The translations under genes and the position numbers were made by a program. From an uncultured Alphaproteobacteria bacterium (lineage in GTDB: Bacteria > Pseudomonadota > Alphaproteobacteria > HIMB59 > GCA-002718135), in the NCBI GenBank assembly GCA_902521315.1, contig CABYRH010000001.1, forward strand, positions 124,001-188,000: 64,000 bases of DNA, given 5' to 3'. Shown in pieces: positions 45,684-54,445 of this stretch (position 1 is the first letter of the stretch; each line of letters opens with the position of its first letter). Below the pieces are notes generated by a model. The model saw only the letters and a list, made by a program, of their open reading frames with translations. It did no database searches and was not told the DNA's origin.

Positions 45684-46790
45684 ATGAAAAAAAACTTTAA
45701 AAGACGTGACTTCCTAAAAAAAGCAGGAATTGGTGCAGCAGCTGCAACAGCCGTTTCATCTTTCCCAGCTCCAGCTATTGCAGCTGATAGAATAGAAGTC
45801 AACTGCGTTGCTACTTGGGGTAGAGGCTATCCTGGATTAGGTACAGGCGCAGAAGCTGTTTCTCAAAGAATATCAGACTTAAGTGATGGTCGTATTGTTG
45901 TAAATCACTTTGCTGGTGGAGAAAGAGTAGGACCATTAGATGTATTCACTGAAGTTACATCTGGAAATGCCCAAATGTATAATAGTGCTGACTACTATTG
46001 GATTGGACAACATCCAGGTTGGGGTTTCTTTGCAGCAGTTCCTTTTGGAATGATAGCAACTGAAATCAACGGATGGATACGACATGGTGGCGGACAAGAA
46101 CTTTGGGATGAACTTGGTGATGAATTTGGTTTGAAAAACTTTATGGCTGGAAACTCTGGTGTTCAAATGGGTGGATGGTTTAATAAAGAAATTAATTCTC
46201 CAGATGATTTCAAAGGTCTTAAAATGAGAATTCCTGGATTAGGTGGAATGATGATGTCTAAACTTGGTTTATCTGTTGTAGGTGTGCCAGGTGGACAAAT
46301 ATATGAAAACTTAATCAATGGAACCATCGATGCAACAGAATGGGTAGGACCATGGAATGATGAGAGATCAAGATTCTATGAAGCCGCAAAGTATTATTAC
46401 TGGCCTGGATGTCATGAACCAGGAACATTAATAACACTAGGTTGTAATAAATCTTGGTTAACAAGTTTAAGCAAAACAGATCAAATGATTATTGAGCATG
46501 CTTCAACAGTTCAAAATGAAAGAATGTTGACTGAATATAATGCAAATAACGGAGCTGCATTGCAGAGACTTGTTAATGATCATGGTGTAGAGCTAAGAGA
46601 ATTCAACGAAGATGTTATCGACGCAATGGGTGAAGCAGCAGAACAACTGTATGAAGAACTTGCTGAAGGTAATGAACTAACTGGAAGAATTCTTGCAAGC
46701 TTTAGAAAATCAAGAAATGAAATAAGTGGTTGGCTAGAAAAAGCTGACTCAGCTTTCTTTACTCAAAGAAATAGAGTACTTGAAGGTTAA
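45684..46790 (+). CDS. TRAP transporter substrate-binding protein (DctP/TakP type), Tat-exported
   Basis: A 368-residue periplasmic binding protein. RRDFLKK at 7-13 is a twin-arginine motif and the leader ends in SFPAPAIAAD, so it is folded before export. Core segments LKMRIPGLGGMMMSKLGLS (carboxylate-binding Arg) and IDATEWVGPWNDERS resemble TakP-type receptors for 2-oxo acids. A strong GGGAGGA ribosome site lies before the ATG and a terminator hairpin follows at 46803, expected for the abundant component. A monocarboxylic 2-oxo acid is the best guess for the ligand. Confidence 0.93.
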   Translation: MKKNFKRRDFLKKAGIGAAAATAVSSFPAPAIAADRIEVNCVATWGRGYPGLGTGAEAVSQRISDLSDGRIVVNHFAGGERVGPLDVFTEVTSGNAQMYNSADYYWIGQHPGWGFFAAVPFGMIATEINGWIRHGGGQELWDELGDEFGLKNFMAGNSGVQMGGWFNKEINSPDDFKGLKMRIPGLGGMMMSKLGLSVVGVPGGQIYENLINGTIDATEWVGPWNDERSRFYEAAKYYYWPGCHEPGTLITLGCNKSWLTSLSKTDQMIIEHASTVQNERMLTEYNANNGAALQRLVNDHGVELREFNEDVIDAMGEAAEQLYEELAEGNELTGRILASFRKSRNEISGWLEKADSAFFTQRNRVLEG

Positions 46791-46802
46791 ATTTTAAATC
46801 AT

Positions 46803-46822
46803 GTGGGGAGTTTACTCCCCAC
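46803..46822 (+). terminator. intrinsic terminator/attenuator between TRAP receptor and permeases
   Basis: GTGGGGAGTTTACTCCCCAC makes an eight-base-pair GC-rich stem with a TTTA loop, then eight T residues. It begins 13 bases after the receptor stop codon. The permease ATG (46831) touches the last T, so only read-through transcripts carry the permeases, giving much more receptor than permease. Confidence 0.93.
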
Positions 46823-46830
46823 TTTTTTTT

Positions 46831-47751
46831 ATGAATATCTCAAATATTTCTAAATTTTTTTCAATTTGTTTAATCTTAATAGTATTTGCATTTATAGTTA
46901 ATAACTATTTAACTTTCGCAGGTGATTGGCCTGGAGCGTTTACAATATATAATTCAGCAAATATATATTCATCGTTTCAATTTTTTCTTTATGTATCAGC
47001 AATTATTTTTCCATTAATATTTATTTATTTTAATCAAAAACTGGATAATTTGACTCTTGCCAATAACCTTGAAAGAGTTAATGATTTTATAATTAGATTT
47101 GGTTTTTGGTCAGTATTAATAATAGGAATAATTGACGCCATAATTTCTTTTCTAATAATTGAAGGTTTCCTTGAACAAATGATTGGAAAAAGTTGGAACA
47201 TAAAATTTTCAAATAATTCTTTTCGAGCCCCATATGTTCATTTCCCTCTATTATTTGTATCATTAATTTTTGCATATTACTTCAGAGCTCTCAATTTCTA
47301 CTGGTTAGCATTTCTTGTTGTAATAGCAGAATTTCAAATTGTCATTTTAAGATTTGTTTTTTCATATGAACAAACTTTAATGAGCGATCTTGTGAGATTT
47401 TGGTATGGAAGCTTATTTTTATTTGGAAGTTACTATACTTTAATTAAAGATGGCCATGTAAGAGTTGATGTTTTGTATACTAATTTTAGTGAAAAAAATA
47501 AAGCGAGAGTTAATCTTTTTGGAAGTTTATTACTGGGTATTCCACTTTGCTTAACTGTATTCTTTCTTGGGATGTACTGTAAACAATGTGTTTTAAATCA
47601 ACCAATAATGAATTTTGAAACATCTCAAAGTACTCAAGGAATGAATATCAAATATTTAATGGCGGGTTTTTTAATAATATTTGCTCTTACAATGCTGATA
47701 CAATTTATAATTTATTCATTAAGAAGTTTAGAAGTAATTAGAAAGAATTAA
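46831..47751 (+). CDS. TRAP transporter small permease (DctQ type), extended
   Basis: A 306-residue small TRAP permease subunit. The DctQ core is in the C-terminal half (ALTLRFVFSYEQTLMSDLVRFWYGSLFLFG and the helix-rich end), while about 130 residues of extra N-terminal hydrophobic helices precede it; usual DctQ is about 160-180. I place the start at ATG 46831: the upstream in-frame ATG at 46801 would read through the terminator hairpin and give MWGVYSPLFF. It overlaps nothing and is followed two bases later by the large permease. No Shine-Dalgarno site is seen. Confidence 0.85.
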   Translation: MNISNISKFFSICLILIVFAFIVNNYLTFAGDWPGAFTIYNSANIYSSFQFFLYVSAIIFPLIFIYFNQKLDNLTLANNLERVNDFIIRFGFWSVLIIGIIDAIISFLIIEGFLEQMIGKSWNIKFSNNSFRAPYVHFPLLFVSLIFAYYFRALNFYWLAFLVVIAEFQIVILRFVFSYEQTLMSDLVRFWYGSLFLFGSYYTLIKDGHVRVDVLYTNFSEKNKARVNLFGSLLLGIPLCLTVFFLGMYCKQCVLNQPIMNFETSQSTQGMNIKYLMAGFLIIFALTMLIQFIIYSLRSLEVIRKN

Positions 47752-47753
47752 TA

Positions 47754-50396
47754 ATGGAATTATTTTTTCTTTTTTTATTAATATTTTTAATGGCATTTGC
47801 ACTTGCTTCTGGATATCCATTAGCTTTTGCTCTTCCTGGTTCAGCTATTATATCAATATTTTTAGCTGGTTTAGCAGGATATTTAATTGAGGGTAATCCA
47901 AACGAATATTTTATATCTGATGGTCCTTTTCAATGGCTTAATGCAGGAATAACAAATTTCCGAGGAGTATATTGGGAGGTAGAAAGAGATACATTGATTG
48001 CAATACCTCTGTTTATTTTTATGGGAATAATGCTTGAAAAATCAAAAATTGCAGAAGACCTATTAATAAGTATGGGGCAATTATTTGGACCTATTCCAGG
48101 GGGATTAGGAATTTCTGTAATTTTTGTTGGCGCATTATTAGCTGCTACGACAGGCATTGTAGGGGCTACGGTAGTTGCGATGGGTTTAATTTCTTTACCA
48201 GCAATGATGAAAAATAATTATAATAAATCACTTGCGTCTGGAATTGTTTGTTCTTCTGGTACACTTGGTCAAATAATTCCACCTTCAATTGTCCTTATTA
48301 TTTTGTCTGATCAATTAGCATCTGCTTCAGATGCAGCAGATAATATGAGAATTGAAAATTATAAAAATGTAACTGGTTCTACAAATATACCAAGTCAATT
48401 TAGTGTAGATTCAGTCAGTGCTGGAAATATGTTTTTAGGAGCTTTCTTACCTGGTTTAGTTCTTGTTGGTCTATACATGTTATATGTTTTACTGATTGGA
48501 ATATTTAAAAAAAAAGCAGTACCTCCAGTAGAATATGAAGGAAATTATGACAGAGATTTCTTTAGAAGAGTTTTTCTATCGCTTGTCCCGCCATTAGCAT
48601 TAATTTTTGTAGTTTTAGGCTCAATATTACTTGGTATAGCAACAGTAAATCAAGCAGGTGCTATTGGTGCTGTGGGTGCAGGTGTGATGGGTGGTTATAG
48701 ATTATATGATAAAAAAAACAAATATACACCAGCTTTAATAACTATAATTTCATTAATAGTAATAACCTTTATTGTAATAAATTTTCAACTTAATGTTAAA
48801 AATATTTCATCAACATCAGAAGTGGTAGCTTTAGTAATTGCAATATTTGCAGTTATATTTTTACTTGTTGGTGTTGTTTGGAGTTTTTGGAGAACATTTA
48901 AAATAAATAATGTTTTAAAAAACGTAATGATTGAAACAAGTTTAACTACTTCAATGGTTTTTATAATTCTGATTGGGGCTGCAATGTTAACAGCAGCGTT
49001 TAGAGGTTTTGGAGGTGAAGAAATAGTTAAGGATTTTCTCACTAGTCTTCCTGGAGGTTTTTGGACACAATTTATAGTTGTAATGGCAGTTATATTTGTA
49101 CTAGGTTTTTTTTTAGATTTTATAGAAATTGCTATTGTTGTTGTTCCTATAGTTGCACCAATACTATTAGCTGAAACATCAGCAAATGTTACTGCAGTTT
49201 GGCTGGGTGTAATGATTGGTGTAAATATGCAAACTTCATTTTTAACTCCGCCATTTGGATTTTCACTATTTTATCTAAGAGGGGTAGCACCAAAATCAAT
49301 AAAAACGACTGAAATTTGGAAAGGTGCAAGTGTATTTATTGTACTTCAATTAGTTGGTTTAGGTGTAGTTGGATATTTTCCACAATTGGTAAATTATTTA
49401 CCTCTTAGATCTTATTATTCATCAGAAGTTTCTCCACCTCCAATTAATCCTAAACTTCAAGAATGTTTAATAGATTATTCTTATAATAAATATGAAGAAA
49501 ATTTTTCTGAATCAATATTAATTACAAATGACCTAATGTCTTTTAATATTGATTTTTTACCAGAGAAACAAAATAAAAATTTTACTAATATGATTAATAA
49601 CATCAATGATTCAAAGAATTTGATAGAAGAAGTAAAATTATCACGTAAAAATTTTAACGATTACTCTGTTAATTATAAGCCACTTCATACAAAAGTAAGG
49701 AATATTGAAAAAAATATTTATAAAAAATTATCAAAGATAGAAAAAATTAAAAAAGAAATTAGACTTGAAACTAAAATTAATGAAATTCAGAAGTTTGAAG
49801 AGGAAATTTTTGAATTAGAAAATGAAATTGAGAGTATAAAAATGACGATTCCTCCAAATTGGAAAGAGGAAAATAATAATTTCAAAACAATATTAGATAA
49901 TTTTAAGAAAAAGAAACTTAGTTATAATAAATCAGTAGATAACTCATTTAATGATTTACAAAAATTTATCAAAATTTTTCAAAATGCTGAAGAATTTTCA
50001 AAATTAGAAATTAATTTTAATGAGTTATTAAATAATGTTAATGAAGAGAGAGATGGAATTGAAGAAATAATTAAAAATTTTGAGAGATTATTTAATTCTT
50101 TCACTGACACTTCAAACATTACAAAACCAATCAAAAAAGCAAGAAAATTGTTGAAAAAAAATTACAATAAGAAAACAGAAGCATTAGCTTTAATTAATGA
50201 AGCAAAAAAAATATACAATTTGGAAAAAAATTGGAGATTTGATGGTAATAAAATTATCTTAAGTGATTTAATTAAATTATCTGAAACTGGTAAAGAGACT
50301 TTTGGATTAAGAAAACAAGATAAACTTAATAAAGAGCAAGCTATTTATTTAGCTTCATGTAAATCTGTACATGAAGATATTTCTTTATATTTTTAG
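47754..50396 (+). CDS. TRAP transporter large permease (DctM type) with long coiled-coil tail
   Basis: An 880-residue protein. Residues 1 to about 555 form the DctM ion-coupled transporter (LASGYPLAFALPGSA; LLAATTGIVGATVVAMGL; GTLGQIIPPSIVLII; FLDFIEIAIVVVPIVAPIL; MQTSFLTPPFGFSLFYLRG), larger than the classical 430 because of an insert with extra helices. After the last helix the remaining 320 residues are hydrophilic, rich in Lys, Glu and Asn with long heptad-like coiled-coil stretches, and do not look like any TRAP domain I know. The stop overlaps the convergent SABATH gene by four bases. Confidence 0.9.
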   Translation: MELFFLFLLIFLMAFALASGYPLAFALPGSAIISIFLAGLAGYLIEGNPNEYFISDGPFQWLNAGITNFRGVYWEVERDTLIAIPLFIFMGIMLEKSKIAEDLLISMGQLFGPIPGGLGISVIFVGALLAATTGIVGATVVAMGLISLPAMMKNNYNKSLASGIVCSSGTLGQIIPPSIVLIILSDQLASASDAADNMRIENYKNVTGSTNIPSQFSVDSVSAGNMFLGAFLPGLVLVGLYMLYVLLIGIFKKKAVPPVEYEGNYDRDFFRRVFLSLVPPLALIFVVLGSILLGIATVNQAGAIGAVGAGVMGGYRLYDKKNKYTPALITIISLIVITFIVINFQLNVKNISSTSEVVALVIAIFAVIFLLVGVVWSFWRTFKINNVLKNVMIETSLTTSMVFIILIGAAMLTAAFRGFGGEEIVKDFLTSLPGGFWTQFIVVMAVIFVLGFFLDFIEIAIVVVPIVAPILLAETSANVTAVWLGVMIGVNMQTSFLTPPFGFSLFYLRGVAPKSIKTTEIWKGASVFIVLQLVGLGVVGYFPQLVNYLPLRSYYSSEVSPPPINPKLQECLIDYSYNKYEENFSESILITNDLMSFNIDFLPEKQNKNFTNMINNINDSKNLIEEVKLSRKNFNDYSVNYKPLHTKVRNIEKNIYKKLSKIEKIKKEIRLETKINEIQKFEEEIFELENEIESIKMTIPPNWKEENNNFKTILDNFKKKKLSYNKSVDNSFNDLQKFIKIFQNAEEFSKLEINFNELLNNVNEERDGIEEIIKNFERLFNSFTDTSNITKPIKKARKLLKKNYNKKTEALALINEAKKIYNLEKNWRFDGNKIILSDLIKLSETGKETFGLRKQDKLNKEQAIYLASCKSVHEDISLYF

Positions 50397-51511
50397 TTAA
50401 TTTTTTTTTCTATATCCATTACTATATGAATATAATCCATTGCATGACCTGATGGATTTTCTGTTACTTCCTCAAGATAAGCATTATAAAATTGATCGAC
50501 AATTTGATTTATCTCATTAGGATTTCTTTTTTCTAATGCTGTTTTAAATACAGTTTCTGACCAACTTCTCATTGTTGGTATTAATGTTTCAGCATATTCT
50601 CTTGATGACATAGTAGATTTATTTTTATTATAATGAACTTTAAAAGGGCAATCAGTAAACATAGTTTCGCATCTTTTAAGAAACAACCCAGATTTTGATA
50701 TTTCTGAATTAGGATCATCAAAAGGTTTTCTAAATTCTTCAACAGTTCTATAATGTTGAGTAAAAGTAGCATTAACAAATTCTTCATTTGTAATAATCCC
50801 TTTTTGCTCTAAATTCTTCCAATGTTTAGTAAAATTATTAAACATGTTGTGACCGCCAGTATTACCTAAATATCGACCCTTTTCATCTATTCCAAAATTT
50901 ATACAAATAAACCTTCCTCCTGGAACTAATTCATTTGATCTATTTAATAAAATTGTTTCCCAATCTTTTAGAGCTTGGTTTTTAAATTGTTTTTTTTCTT
51001 CTTCATTTGAACCTACCATATGAACATGGTTATTTATCAAACATGGTCTTTCTGAAACATAGTGCATTGCAGTCGCAGAGAATCCTAAGGATAAACTATT
51101 ATTAGACATCAATTGTTTATGAAAACCTGTACCACATCCGTGCACGAAAACATTTTCAAATTTATTCTGGTAAGCAAAATTATCATTGCCTTGCATTCCT
51201 TGCATCATTCTAAATAAAACTGAAAAGTCATTAGATGCTAAATCAGTATACAACATTTCAATTTCTCTATTATCTCCAGATTTTTTTATTTTTTCAATAA
51301 TATTAAACCACATTTCTTGACTTGTACCGCCATCAGCACTGCCAAAATCAGCTATTCTAAGTTTGTCAACTTTGGGAATATTTTTAAAAGCTTCTTCAAT
51401 TAATACTTCTATTTTATCTATAGCATTTTTTGCCCCAACAGTTTTCTGAGAGTAATAACCCTCACCTTTCATCGATAAAACAGATTGAGTATTTAGATTA
51501 AGTTTGTTCAT
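50393..51511 (-). CDS. SABATH-family carboxyl methyltransferase
   Basis: A 372-residue SAM-dependent methyltransferase of the SABATH fold known from plant salicylate/jasmonate/indole-acetate carboxyl methyltransferases. The N-terminal SMKGEGYYSQKTVGAKNAI parallels the plant 'MNGGxGxxSYAxNSxxQ', motif I is IADFGSADGGTS (53-64), YTDLASNDFSVLF (88-100) matches 'LNDLPGNDFN', and SATAMHYVSERP (145-156) holds the His150 of the substrate site but with Tyr in the place of Trp. It would methylate a small carboxylic acid. It lies convergent with the TRAP permease and is monocistronic. Confidence 0.82.
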   Translation of the reverse strand: MNKLNLNTQSVLSMKGEGYYSQKTVGAKNAIDKIEVLIEEAFKNIPKVDKLRIADFGSADGGTSQEMWFNIIEKIKKSGDNREIEMLYTDLASNDFSVLFRMMQGMQGNDNFAYQNKFENVFVHGCGTGFHKQLMSNNSLSLGFSATAMHYVSERPCLINNHVHMVGSNEEEKKQFKNQALKDWETILLNRSNELVPGGRFICINFGIDEKGRYLGNTGGHNMFNNFTKHWKNLEQKGIITNEEFVNATFTQHYRTVEEFRKPFDDPNSEISKSGLFLKRCETMFTDCPFKVHYNKNKSTMSSREYAETLIPTMRSWSETVFKTALEKRNPNEINQIVDQFYNAYLEEVTENPSGHAMDYIHIVMDIEKKIN

Positions 51512-51552
51512 ATAATAATTTTAAACCTATTGAATTATAATAAAAGTATTTA

Positions 51553-53745
51553 TTAATCAAATTTAAGATTTTTATTAAAATATTTAGGGACTTTTTTTCC
51601 CGCCTGAGCTCTTTTTCCTATCCAAAACTCAACATCTTCTAACTTTCTATTTTTAGAACCAGTGCTCCATTCTAATCCATCTTCCATGGTTAACTGAGTG
51701 ACATCGGATAAAAAATCATCTTTCTTAATTTTAATTAATTGAACTCCTCCACCCTTTTGTAATTTTGGCAAAGCATCAATTTCAAAAATTAACATTTTTT
51801 GTAACTTTGTAACGCATGCTATGTGTTTTTTTGAAAGATTTAATACTTTAATAACTACATCATTATTTTTTAAATTAAATAGTTGCTTACCTTTCTTTTG
51901 GTTTGTTACTAGAGTTTCAGTATTACTAATAAATCCTTTGCCATTTTTGGATACAATTAAGAGCTCTTGATCGATTGATGAAAGTAATCCAACAATTTTA
52001 TCTTTAGGCATACTATCAACAAAATAAATAAATGATTTAGGATTACTATTTCCACCAGGTAAATTATTTGGATCTATCGTGTAAACTTTACCAGAAGAAA
52101 CAAACAAAAGTATTTTTTGGTTTGAATTTAAATTAACTGAAAATAGATTTTCTTTTTTTATTTTTTCAATTTCCTTTTCATCATTTATCTCTTTAATTCT
52201 CTTGAGCTGAAAATCTTTATTAATGATAACGGTAAATTTTTCAATTTCTTTAAATTCATCAATACTAATATCAATATCATTATTTTGTTCTGATGAAATT
52301 AAAGATTTTCTATCCTTTATATCACTATCTAAATCATTTTTTATAAGATCTAATTCACTTACTATATATTTATCTAATGTTTTTTTATCTTTTATTAATT
52401 TGTTAAGGTATTTTAATTCTTCATTTAATTTTTGGATTTCATCTTTAATATTTTTTTCATCAATTTTTCTAAGAGATCCTAAACGCATACTTAAAATTGA
52501 CTCACATTGTAAATCAGATAATTTATATTTTTTTATTAATTCTTTTTTGGGATTATCCTTAGTTCTTATTATTTTTATTATAGAATTTAAATTTTTAAAG
52601 ACAATTTGATAACCCTTAAGAATTTCTAGTCTCTTTTTAATTTTTTCTATATTAAATTTTGATTTTCTTTTAATGGTAACTTTTCGATGTTCTAAAAAAT
52701 TAGATAATATTTCAGTAATTCCAATTTGTTTAGGTTCTATACCATCAATTAAAACATTAAAATTACAAGAGTACTTAATTGATAGGTCAGTTAATTTAAA
52801 ACATAAGCTTATTAATTTTTCAGAATCAATATTTCTGGTCTTTGGTTTTAAGACAATTCTAATATTTTCATCTGACTCATCAACAACATCGTCCAAAGGT
52901 AATTTTTTATTATTGATGTTATTAGCTAGTTGTTCGATTATCTTAACTTTATTAACTTGATATGGAATTTCAGTAATAATGATTTGGTACAAACCATTTT
53001 TTAATTCTTCTATTTGGTATTTAGCATTAATATTAAATGACCCCTTGCCATTTTTATAAATTTGCTTTTTTTCAATACTATCTAAAATTATTTCACCACC
53101 TGTGGGAAGATCTGGTCCATTAATAATTTTTAAAATTTCAGTAAGTGAAGCTTTATCTTTTTTTATTATTAATTTTAATGCATCAATTAATTCAACAATA
53201 TTATGGGGAGGAATATTTGTGGCCATGCCGACAGCTATTCCCATAGCTCCATTAATTAAAATATTAGGAAGCTGAGATGGCAGAACCACTGGTTCTAAAT
53301 TTTGACCATCGTAATTATCTTTAAAATCTACAGAATTTTCTTCTATACCATCAAAAAAATAATTTGTGTAATCTTGTAATCTTGCCTCGGTGTATCGCAT
53401 TGCTGCAGGATTATCACCATCAATATTTCCAAAATTGCCCTGACCATCGACTAATGTAATTCTTGTGGAAAAATCCTGAGCCATCCTTACCAAACTATCG
53501 TAAATAGCTTGATCTCCATGTGGATGAAATTTACCCATCACATCACCAACAATTCTTGCACATTTTTTATAACTTGAACTTTTGAAAAGTTTTAGTTGAT
53601 ACATTGAATAAATTATTCTGCGATGAACAGGTTTTAATCCGTCCCTCACATCAGGTAATGACCTTGAAACAATAGTTGATATTGCATAAGAAAGATACTT
53701 TTCACTCAGTATAGTATCTAAGTTAGACTCAATTATTTTGTTCAT
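51553..53745 (-). CDS. parC: DNA topoisomerase IV subunit A
   Basis: A 730-residue ParC. Active-site Tyr118 in AAMRYTEARL, the quinolone-region helix GKFHPHGDQAIYDSLVRM, and a C-terminal beta-propeller region (FVSSGKVYTIDPNNLPGG). It decatenates daughter chromosomes with ParE (not in this window). Overlaps recO by 17 bases; last gene of the dapA-to-parC run. Confidence 0.94.
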   Translation of the reverse strand: MNKIIESNLDTILSEKYLSYAISTIVSRSLPDVRDGLKPVHRRIIYSMYQLKLFKSSSYKKCARIVGDVMGKFHPHGDQAIYDSLVRMAQDFSTRITLVDGQGNFGNIDGDNPAAMRYTEARLQDYTNYFFDGIEENSVDFKDNYDGQNLEPVVLPSQLPNILINGAMGIAVGMATNIPPHNIVELIDALKLIIKKDKASLTEILKIINGPDLPTGGEIILDSIEKKQIYKNGKGSFNINAKYQIEELKNGLYQIIITEIPYQVNKVKIIEQLANNINNKKLPLDDVVDESDENIRIVLKPKTRNIDSEKLISLCFKLTDLSIKYSCNFNVLIDGIEPKQIGITEILSNFLEHRKVTIKRKSKFNIEKIKKRLEILKGYQIVFKNLNSIIKIIRTKDNPKKELIKKYKLSDLQCESILSMRLGSLRKIDEKNIKDEIQKLNEELKYLNKLIKDKKTLDKYIVSELDLIKNDLDSDIKDRKSLISSEQNNDIDISIDEFKEIEKFTVIINKDFQLKRIKEINDEKEIEKIKKENLFSVNLNSNQKILLFVSSGKVYTIDPNNLPGGNSNPKSFIYFVDSMPKDKIVGLLSSIDQELLIVSKNGKGFISNTETLVTNQKKGKQLFNLKNNDVVIKVLNLSKKHIACVTKLQKMLIFEIDALPKLQKGGGVQLIKIKKDDFLSDVTQLTMEDGLEWSTGSKNRKLEDVEFWIGKRAQAGKKVPKYFNKNLKFD

Positions 53746-54445
53746 TCTTTTGTAAAAAACTGATTATATTTTTCTTAAATAAAATATACTGATTTGGCAA
53801 TTTATGATTTAAACTTGATAAATGATTTTTAATAAAAATAATTTCAAAAATTTTAAAAAAATTATTTAAAGCGCTATAATCTAATGCAATATTTAAATTA
53901 CTGGCAAAAAGATGATGAGGAAAATCAATAGTATAGTTTGAGTAATTTTCTTTAAATTCTAAAGTATCTGTATCAAAATATTTCAATCTATTATTATTTA
54001 CATAATCTAATTCGTATCCAATATATTTAAGTAAATCAAATAAGTAGATACAAAAGAAATTTAACCATTTTTTTTTACTAATCATAATTTCTAAAAACTC
54101 TTTAGAAATTTTATATATTTGGTTTATTTTCTGTCCTTCAATTACTGAGGCATTAATTAAAGATACAACTGAAAGTAGGCAACTTAGTTTATATTTATCA
54201 TTAATAACACTTGATAAATAAGGTTTTGATAATTCAGCTTTAATTGATGGTGGACGATTGCCAATGTATGTCACATCAAAATTTAAAAAAAAACCAAGTT
54301 GCATTATATTTTTCTTATTTTTTGAAAGGCCACCATATACAATTCCTGATAATACTTCATCCGTATCTGATAAAAATTTAATTAACAGATCATTATCTTT
54401 AAAAACTTTTGAATGAATAAGTATTCCGTTAAATTTTTTTTGCAT
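53729..54445 (-). CDS. recO: DNA repair protein RecO
   Basis: A 238-residue RecO with an N-terminal OB fold (FNGILIHSKVFKDNDLLIKFLSD) and a helical C-terminal part; the zinc cysteines of some RecO proteins are not obvious here. It loads RecA with RecF/RecR. Overlaps era and parC, each by 17 bases, as in a compact operon. Confidence 0.88.
   Translation of the reverse strand: MQKKFNGILIHSKVFKDNDLLIKFLSDTDEVLSGIVYGGLSKNKKNIMQLGFFLNFDVTYIGNRPPSIKAELSKPYLSSVINDKYKLSCLLSVVSLINASVIEGQKINQIYKISKEFLEIMISKKKWLNFFCIYLFDLLKYIGYELDYVNNNRLKYFDTDTLEFKENYSNYTIDFPHHLFASNLNIALDYSALNNFFKIFEIIFIKNHLSSLNHKLPNQYILFKKNIISFLQKNEQNN

Noticed and set aside
46801-46830. Longer DctQ starting at ATG 46801
   Set aside because: Those ten codons are exactly the terminator stem and its T tract; they code for no signal or helix and have no ribosome site.
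52223-52960. Long plus-strand frames inside parC
   Set aside because: The protein sequences are low-complexity, hydrophobic mirror images of Lys/Asn-rich coding sequence.
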